From Lepidodermella squamata (taxonomy: Eukaryota; Gastrotricha), in assembly GCA_047495785.1 (NCBI GenBank), contig JBLDXI010000007.1, positions 4,402,001-4,466,000 on the forward strand: a DNA stretch of 64,000 bases, read 5' to 3'. Made by a program: the position numbers and the translations under genes. Of this stretch, positions 56,827 through 64,000 are shown piece after piece. The stretch's first letter is position 1. Every line of letters begins with the position of its first letter. The notes beneath the pieces are model-generated. The model worked only from the letters and a program-made list of their open reading frames with translations, did no database searches and was not told where the DNA came from.

Positions 56827-57802
56827 AATAAATTTGAATTCTACATTATTCATTTGTAATATTCATTTGCGAGAATCAGGAATAGTCAGAGGCATAAATT
56901 GTTTTTTTTGTCTGAATCGCGCAATTCAGGAGAAATAAAAAAAGACAACTACGACGAAACGAACTGCACATTATCGCGTTCAATCGAGGTGAAAAAACTT
57001 CGTAATTAATAATGAATTTCCTGGATTCATCTGTACTAGCAGAATCAATTTTGCACATGTTGCACAAAACATGTTGCACAAACTGAATTTTGTTAGCGGA
57101 TTCAATCCTTTACTGCGAAGCGAAGCTAGATGATTCAAGGGAACCGCAATCTTGAGTGAAATTAGCAGAAAAATGGACCTGGCATCACTGATTGATTGAT
57201 CATTGATTTCAGCTTCATTTCCTCATTCGAAGGTCCGAACTTTAAACTCGCCACCGCTTGTATCATTTAAACTTGAATCGAACGCGTTAATAACTCATAA
57301 AGCCGTTGAGTTTTGCGCATAAATATCAAGGAGCCGCGCTGCAAGTAGGCGGTTATTTCCAAGTTTTAAAATAATGTATTGAGTAGGCTGGCTTAAGGAT
57401 CGCCTCCGCTCCGAACATTGATGGAAGCTAATCGGAGGCGGGAGAAAACAACTATTTTCGAACACGCATCAGCCGAATTTGAAATGTCTGTTTCAATGCC
57501 TTTTTTAAGTGCTCCTCTTCATAAATCTATTTTGACTCGCCAGTTTTTTGCTTTCTTCCCAGACATCATTCAGTGTGCGGTTACCTCTTACCCCAGTTTG
57601 AGAGCTAGATCTAGGCAAGAAAACTAGGAAGAACTCTGATCCCAAAATTCACGTTGGAAAACACCCAATTTTTCGAAAATACTCTTTCGTACATCGTCAA
57701 TTTAATAAAAGGTATTCTTCAGGTAACTTGAGAAATCAGCAAAACATTCATGGGAATTTGTGTCGGCAGACAACAAAACGAATAGCATAACCTGTGAAAG
57801 TA
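56827..57802. other. Intergenic, no gene recognised
   Basis: It lies between the convergent 3' ends of the prolyl hydroxylase and receptor F. AATAAA occurs at 56827 and 56935. A 69-residue plus frame at 57418-57627 has no recognisable features. Confidence 0.5.
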
Positions 57803-60800
57803 TCAGAATAATGGATATACTGTCAGAATAATAGTGGAAACAGCGATTAATGCAGCTGTGATAAAGTCAAAAACTCGAACTACAGAGATTCTAGCCAAGC
57901 TGGTTCCACCTAAATTGTCATGACAGCAGGCCGCCAGCTGAAATAGAACTGTAACCCCTGCGAGCCACACTAAGCCGAGAGCACAATCCTCCAGATACGT
58001 TGACGATGGCGAATGTTTCGACAAATCCGATGATGCCACACTGATCGCAAATAGAATGATCATTGAAGCCAAAGGCCGTTGTGGTGAACCAGGTGCCAGG
58101 AAGAAAGAACCGGTCAGTGTCAGAGCGGAAATCCCGATCGGAGAGACCAAAGCCGCCCATTCCCACATTGCCTCGCGTTTGAAGGTCACGCTGAAAAAGG
58201 CTGCACTTGTTTTAACGCCTTGGTAGCTGAGGCTGGAAAGAAGAGCCATGTGACCCTGGTAGACCCATTCGTCTCCTATCGCTACATCCGAAGTCACAAA
58301 CTCTGGATCTGAAAACGAGATCAAGCTCATCGACCGGGTGAGGGATATGCCGAAAACGCAGGTCTGTTTCTCGAATGGATAGTAGGTCGAATCGATTTCA
58401 CAACTGGCCCGGAATGTTCCAGATTTTGAGAGGTAAAAGTTCAAGAGATAATTTTGAGATTCAGACGGAATTTCAGAAGTCGCAAACATGGTTGCTTTCA
58501 GCAGTTGATAACTCGATTCTTCAGCCGGATTGACGAACCGCACTTCAGGTTTCCAGATGGCCTTAGTATCTTCTATTTCGATAACCTGTAGGTCAGAGGA
58601 GTCTCCGGGGACTGATAAGCAGGTTTCGATCTCCCATTTCAGCAATAGCGTTCCAGTGAAGGAGACGCGTTGATTCTCTGAGTCGATTTCAACCAATCGA
58701 TCAACCCCGAAAGATGGCTTAATGGTAATCGTCGAATCCGACGGAGGCGCCAGTTGCGAGGCAGAGACATCTGAGCAACTCTCGAGAATTTCATCCATTG
58801 TCAAACAAGACAACGGAAGGTCTGCGTTGCTAGCGCTAGAATTAGCTGCGATCGACCGTTGGATCACCTGGGAGTTGGAGTTGAGTGATTGTCTCACTAT
58901 TCCCATCGCAACGTCAGTTTCTAAACAATGACTATAAGATTAACAGAAAGGAGCGAAACGAAGAGTCAAGATAACCTGGCGTCCCTTGCGAAGATGACAC
59001 CACGGTTTCTGTCATTTGAGTTACGGCGTTAGAGATGCTTCTTGTTCGCAAGCAGTTCAATTTAGATGCCTAGTTTACTTGGAATTAGATCAGAGCTACA
59101 AACGTAACGCTTAATGTTACCTGAGAAGTAGTCGCTGCGACTGTGGATGTCGAAGTCGCAGTAGTCGTAATTTTGGTCTGAAAATAATCCTATCTAGCTA
59201 ATAGCGTGCAAACTATCAATTTGTCTTACAGATGGATTGTAGGCTGTTGTTTGAGCCCATAGAAATGTTGTGCTGGGTGTTATAATCGTCGGGCATGGTG
59301 AGTTCCAGGCTGTCATCATAGGTGCTGTAGTTGGAACAATGATGGGCTTTGATGTCGAAGTTGGAGTAGCTGAGGTGGAGCTGGTAAGCGCTGAAACTGA
59401 ACTTGAGCTTGCAGTAGTTGAAGTTGACGTTGACGGAGCTGTACTAGAAGTTGTCGACGCCGAGATAGAAGTCGACGATGCCGCAGATGAAGTAGTAGTT
59501 GGGGAGGTTGGGGTTGAGCTTGAAGATGCAGTGGAGCTAGAAATCGTCGTAGTCGTTGGCGATGTGCTCAAAGTTGTTGTTGTGACTGAACTGGATTCTG
59601 TTACAGTAGTCGTTGAAGATGAGCTAGAAGTTGCAGTGGAGCTTGAAGTCATCGCTGTAGATGTTGTCGGCGAAGTTGTCGCAGCTGAACTGGACTGCGT
59701 TGTAGTCGTCGGCACTGTCGTAGAAGTTACCGTGGTCGGGCAAGTACACAACATGGCTGTTGTCGAAGGCGAGGTTGACGGCGCTGTCGTAGAAGTCGTC
59801 GCAGTTGAAGTAGGACTCGTGCTGGGCGTTGTTGTAGTCGTCGTCGACGTAGTCGGGGTTGTCGTAGTTGTCGTAGGGCTTGTAGTCGTCGTGGTCGTAG
59901 TTGTTGGGGTTGTAGTTGTTGTTGTTGTTGAACTTGAAGTAGATGTTGTTGTGCTGGTCGGAGTTGTAGTCGTTGTGGACGTTGTAGATGGCGTTGTAGT
60001 CGTAGTTGTCGTTGAGGTAGGTGTGGATGTTGTAGTTGACGTTGAAGTGCTCGGTTTAGTCGTCGTGGAAGTGGTCGAAGTCGTTGTTGTTGTTGTTGTG
60101 CTGGTCGTTGACGTAGTCGATGGCGAGCAGTCGTAAACCGCTAAGCTATGCACGTCGTTAGTATCCGAAGTCATGCCGTTGCGAGCTGCCACGCCTAGCA
60201 TCATCGTTTGCGTCGTGACTAAATTGGCGAGCGAAACTGGGAAATTGCCATTGTAAGGCCCGAAGCAGATGTTGTCAGTCAGGCACATTGAAATCTGTGA
60301 GGCCAAACAGTTAAAATCCCCCAGGTATTTACTAATGATTTCCTCACCGATAGAGAAGTTCCATTGATGACGCGGATTTGATACTGAACCACGTGATTTC
60401 GGATGATCGGGTAGGCGATAGGCGTGCAGGCGATGGTGCCCGTGGCGTTGCACCACAGAGGGAAAAGGACGTCTCCTCGCGGCGTCGTGGTTATTGTTGA
60501 GAATATCGTCGAATAGAAGCCGTTGATTGCCAGCGCGAAGCCAACAAACTGGCTCGAGTCGAGTCCGAACCCGAGTCCTGAAAGCCGAAAAAAATGAAAA
60601 AAATTAGTAATAAGTTTAACGTTTTAATCTATTACTCAAGTTTGAAGGCCGCCCGATTGATGCGTTGTTTGCGATGATGAGGGCGATTCCTTCCGATTGC
60701 CAGCCATTTGATTCCAGAATTCGAATCGTTAACTCAATGTAGAAATTGAAACTGTTGAATGGCTGTAATAAAAATTAACATAAGTGGAATGTCGTTGAAT

Positions 60801-61989
60801 TTTGGGCAAGACTACGATTCGATTCCATAAACCAGTCTCGACGTAGGTTGCCCCTTCAGATGCCAGTCGAGTCGTATTTGCTGGTTGGCCGACCAAACTC
60901 ATGCCTGTATGTGGATAGTAGTCCCAGTTGGCTGCTCGGTCGACAGCGTGATTGATCAGCGACCACGGAGGCATCAAAGTTCCACATGACTGGACTCTGC
61001 AAGTTGAAGAATATCCAAAGTAACACATCAAAATAACGAATAATCAAAACGTACTTGTTAACGGGCGGAATGTTTGAGCAGTCGTAGACCTGAACGCTCA
61101 GGATATCCTGCGTATCAGCCAAGCCACCAGACTGGCCTCCAATGCCGAGCATCATCGCCTGACCGGCTAGGTTGCTGTTCAACAGGCCGTAAAGAGTCGA
61201 AGAGCCAGTGAACGGGCCGAGGCAAGTGTTGTTGGCCAGGCACAAAGCGAGCGTGACCTTGTAGCCACCCTCGACGCGCAATTGCAGCATGATTGGCCGA
61301 TTCAGCATCCAGCTGGCTACACTGATGCCCGAGTTGCAGGTGACGACATCTCGGCCCGTGCAGCCGATGGCACTGCCGTATGGCACAGCGGTGATCCAAG
61401 AATAGAGCGAAGTCGAATAGGGCGAGATGATTGTGCCCAGGCCGATTAAAGACGCCCAATTGACAGCATACCTCGCCGCTGTAAAATCAGCCACAAAATA
61501 ATTATTAAATCGAGAGTTAATGTTACCAGAATTTCAACCTTCTGGTGGATAATTGAGACTTACTGGAAGTGAGCCGAGTTAACGAAGCATTGTTCGTCAC
61601 GAAAATTGCAATACCATCGGCGCCACTTGCCGTGCTGTTAATGTATGCCCATAATTCCAGGTAGAAATTCGTCAGAGTGAAAGGCTGTAAATTAAACAAG
61701 GTCAAGTTTCTGGTCTGGATTGGAAGTTTACACTCACTGTTTTAGCCCATAGACCAGAATTCGCCCAAGTCATTCCACTGATAGTTAGTCGACTAGCGTT
61801 GACTGGTGAATTGCTAGCATTCAAGCCCGGGTGCTGGTAGAAATCCCAATTGGCCGGGCGGTCTGTTGCGTGGTTGACCAACGAGAACTGCGGAACAAGT
61901 GTCCCGCAACGCGTTATGGCCTGAGCAACCACACCGTGCTGCCAGTTCGTAAAGATTAAGATTGAGAGATACAACGTCTGCATAAACAT
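57803..61989 (-). CDS. Receptor F: two six-Cys domains, ~350-residue mucin linker, divergent Cys-loop channel
   Basis: Ten minus-strand exons: 61738-61989, 61564-61684, 61055-61478, 60816-60996, 60636-60762, 60348-60577, 59230-60294, 59121-59177, 58976-59069, 57803-58920 (1222 aa). Signal peptide, then two full six-Cys domains (RCGTLVPQFSL; SCGTLMPPWSL). From about residue 501 to 850 nearly every residue is Thr or Ser, broken by one Cys-containing spot (MLCTCPTT). The channel part resembles receptor E: IWKPEVRFVNPAEE, Cys-loop CEIDSTYYPFEKQTC, pore PQRPLASMIILFAISVASSD, short M3-M4 loop, ending at M4. The linker should be heavily O-glycosylated and hold the lectin-like domains far from the membrane. 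Ligand unknown. Confidence 0.83.
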
Positions 61990-63272
61990 TCTCGAAATTC
62001 GCCTTTTTTTTTATTCGAAAACTCGCCCTCTGCTATCCCTTAGAGTCCAGGCGCCGTAAGTTCTTGGCAATGAATGAATGATTGATGATGTGTTCAAACT
62101 CATCTTGAAAGCATCCACCAAAATAGCCCTTCATCTAAGAGCTTTCGATGAAAAAGCGCGCGGAGGTTGTGCGTTGTAGCAGAAAAAGCTCTGTAAATAG
62201 CATTCGAAATTGTAACGTGGTGCGTGGTCAATTTGGTTCAACTGCCCAGACAAATTTTCATAACAAGATCCTGGATCTCAATGTTCAATACGGATCAATG
62301 AAGCGGCAGTGATCAGCATTTTCATTAAAGAGACATTTTGATTGGTTCAAGACTTGCAGAACGGACAAGGTGCGAAGTAGGATCAATGGAGCTGAGAGCT
62401 GAGGTGGTTTCTACTTGTTTTCTAGGGCTAAGCTGAAGAAACCAAAGGGTCCCCCTGTGGTTTTTTTACCTATCCTCTGGTTGGATTCCCGGAGCTAGGG
62501 CGTCGCGACACCCAAGCACCGCTGTACTTTGCACTCGAACGGAACTGTCTTTTTTTATGTTTTGATCGGTTTGAGCTTCGATTTCATGTCACCATTCTTA
62601 GTTAAAGCTCCCTCGTTCGTGGCGCGAAAGAAACAGCACTTCAAGCAAAAAATATCCTATCATTAGCACTTCCGCGTCACGAACGCCTTGAAAATGCTCA
62701 AGTTAAACATGAATCAAACTAAATCAACGCCGAGTAGTAGCTGATTTCCATCATAATCAAAAATTTCTTCGACTTCCACTGTATCCGAAAAACCACGTTT
62801 TTTTAAATCGCAGAGTTTCTCATCTCTGAGAGCCATTGAGACCTTATGTACGCCTTCAAACTTGTCATGGACTGACTCATGCCTCAAAACTAGACATCGT
62901 TACTGCTGTCAGCGAAACCCGCATTTCTTGGCAATAAAATTGAGTAAATTTAAGATTGGCAAGGATCAAGCTAATCTCTCACCTGGCTTCGTAACCTCGG
63001 CAGAACGTAAGGCTAAATTATCTCTTTGGTCTCAAGAAATACTCTGTAAACACCTAAATGACCATTGCTTATCAGCTGGCGAGACGGGTTCTTATCAAAA
63101 GCTAAAGCGAGTACGAAACGACGTCGTTGCAGAGACAGATTACAGCATTTATTAACAAAGAAACACCTATCAAAGTGCATTTCGCGATCGAAATTCATTA
63201 TTCACCTTTGTTAAGTACTTGAAGAGGCTTATATGATAAGTTTTGTCATTCAGCTCAATTAGACATATAAAC
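61990..63272. other. Intergenic between receptor F and the Rab-like gene
   Basis: Both neighbours start outward from this region. It contains the second copy of the dispersed repeat (about 62377-62538). The 97-residue plus frame at 62862-63155 looks random. No promoter boxes assigned. Confidence 0.5.
62377..62538 (-). repeat. Dispersed repeat, inverse of 335-440
   Basis: Reads AAGGTGCGAAGTAGGA at one end and TACTTTGCAC at the other, with ACCAAAGGGTCCCCCTGTGG and GGCGTCGCGACACC inside. Matches 335-440 on the other strand. Possibly a small inverted-repeat transposon. Confidence 0.5.
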
Positions 63273-63941
63273 ATGGTTGAATTACCAACTGATCATTGCT
63301 TAAAATTCATCCTCATTGGCGACGCTCTCTCAGGTAAGACCAGCATTCTGCGACGGTACCTGCAGGGCGATTTCGCCGAAACAGCCGAACCAGTCAGCGT
63401 CGATTACGGCGTCAAGTCCATGAAATGGAGCGAGGAAAGACAAATCTCTCTGCAAGTGTGGAAAATTGCTGGTCAGGAGCGAATTCTCGGCATGTCACAC
63501 GTCTACTATCGAGAGGTGGCCGGGGCTCTTGTCGTTGCCGATATGACGAGGCTGAAACGATCTTTACAATCCGCTCTGAGATGGAAGCGAGACGTCGAGT
63601 CGAAAACTCGCAATTCCATACCAGCAGTTTTGCTGCTGAATAAGAGCGATAGGCGGTCTCAGATGGACATCAACGTCATACAGCGATTGGACGAGTTTTG
63701 CCGGTTTCACGGTTTTCTCGGTTGGTTTGCGACTTCAGCGAAACTCAACTTGGGCATCGACGACGCGATTCGGTTTTTGGTCCGCAAAGTCCTTGACACA
63801 AGTCAGACGGCTTGCGATTTGGATGCTGATGTCGGCTTCCAGCGGCTGCGTACAAATAGCTTCCTGAACAGTGAAAATGCAACTGATTCTCGTGTCCAGC
63901 AGGTTATAGAATTGAAGCAATTTATGGCTGTTGAATCTTAG
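63273..63941 (+). CDS. Rab32/38-like small GTPase, atypical
   Basis: 222 residues in one exon; I start at the ATG at 63273. Family signs: the I-A-G-Q-E-R segment typical of Rab32/38/29, VYYREVAGALVVADMTR, RWKRDVESKTRNSIPAVLL and FCRFHGFLGWFATSAK. The family works in traffic to lysosome-related organelles. The P-loop (GDALSGKTS), NKSD and TSAK motifs are intact. Two nucleotide-switch residues are not: the switch I Thr is replaced (EPVSVDY where ATIGVDF is usual), and the Asp of the DxxG motif is Lys (WKIAGQE). There are no C-terminal cysteines (ends KQFMAVES), so it cannot be prenylated in the usual way. It may be a GTP-binding-altered or cytosolic paralogue. AATAAA follows at 63968. Confidence 0.85.
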   Translation: MVELPTDHCLKFILIGDALSGKTSILRRYLQGDFAETAEPVSVDYGVKSMKWSEERQISLQVWKIAGQERILGMSHVYYREVAGALVVADMTRLKRSLQSALRWKRDVESKTRNSIPAVLLLNKSDRRSQMDINVIQRLDEFCRFHGFLGWFATSAKLNLGIDDAIRFLVRKVLDTSQTACDLDADVGFQRLRTNSFLNSENATDSRVQQVIELKQFMAVES

Positions 63942-63967
63942 TAAAATTGCCAGCAAAAACACTAAAT

Positions 63968-63973
63968 AATAAA
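63968..63973 (+). promoter_or_regulatory. Likely polyadenylation signal of the Rab-like gene
   Basis: AATAAA lies 27 bp after the stop codon at 63941. Position and sequence fit a canonical signal. Confidence 0.6.
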
Positions 63974-64000
63974 TAATCATTCGCTGACGAAGTACTTTTC

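Noticed and set aside
59270-60136. 288-residue Val-rich plus-strand open frame
   Set aside because: Antisense shadow of the Thr/Ser repeat of receptor F, for the same reason.
1-64000. CRISPR arrays, bacterial operons or a prophage
   Set aside because: No spacer-type repeat arrays or tightly packed bacterial genes; spliced animal genes throughout.

Overview
The window is nuclear DNA from an animal, probably a small invertebrate with compact genes. The coding genes have GT-AG introns, many only 36-63 bp long. The families present are animal ones: Cys-loop ion channels, a collagen prolyl 4-hydroxylase alpha subunit, a Rab32/38-type GTPase and a PAN/discoidin/LamG secreted protein. RTE-like and CR1-like LINEs, a tRNA-derived SINE and many DNA transposons fill the space between genes. 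I cannot name the species; a spiralian is only a guess.

The core is a dispersed cluster of six related receptor genes: A (3534-5857, -), B (7919-13021, +), C (13603-18463, +), D (36455-44658, +), E (50382-54367, -) and F (57803-61989, -). I rebuilt all six exon by exon, and each gives an uninterrupted frame of 644 to 1222 residues. All share one architecture: a signal peptide; one (A, E) or two (B, C, D, F) copies of a ~230-residue six-cysteine extracellular domain; a Ser/Thr-rich mucin-like linker of 30 to ~350 residues; and a pentameric Cys-loop channel with four membrane segments and almost no intracellular loop. The six-cysteine domain carries a G-A-D-G-(L/I)-A-I strand reminiscent of L-type lectins. 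A-D form one channel subfamily and E-F a more divergent one. This fusion is the most unusual thing in the window.

Other genes: 19501-25952 (-) encodes a 1751-residue secreted lectin/adhesion-type protein lying between receptors C and D; 55156-56826 (+) is a prolyl 4-hydroxylase alpha subunit; 63273-63941 (+) is a Rab32/38-like GTPase that has lost key switch residues and a prenylation tail.

Mobile DNA: 1-3500 holds a SINE and a broken RTE-like LINE. 27.8-36.3 kb is a block of LINEs with a very young miniature LTR retrotransposon (identical 170-bp LTRs, 4-bp target duplication) and a pogo-like element split by a LINE. The 5-kb intron of gene D holds three inverted-repeat elements and LINE fragments. 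45.0-49.7 kb is a three-deep nest: a foldback element (8-bp target duplication) interrupted by a LINE (12-bp duplication), itself interrupted by a MULE (9-bp duplication). Harbinger-, piggyBac-, hAT- and Tc1/mariner-like non-autonomous elements sit in other introns.
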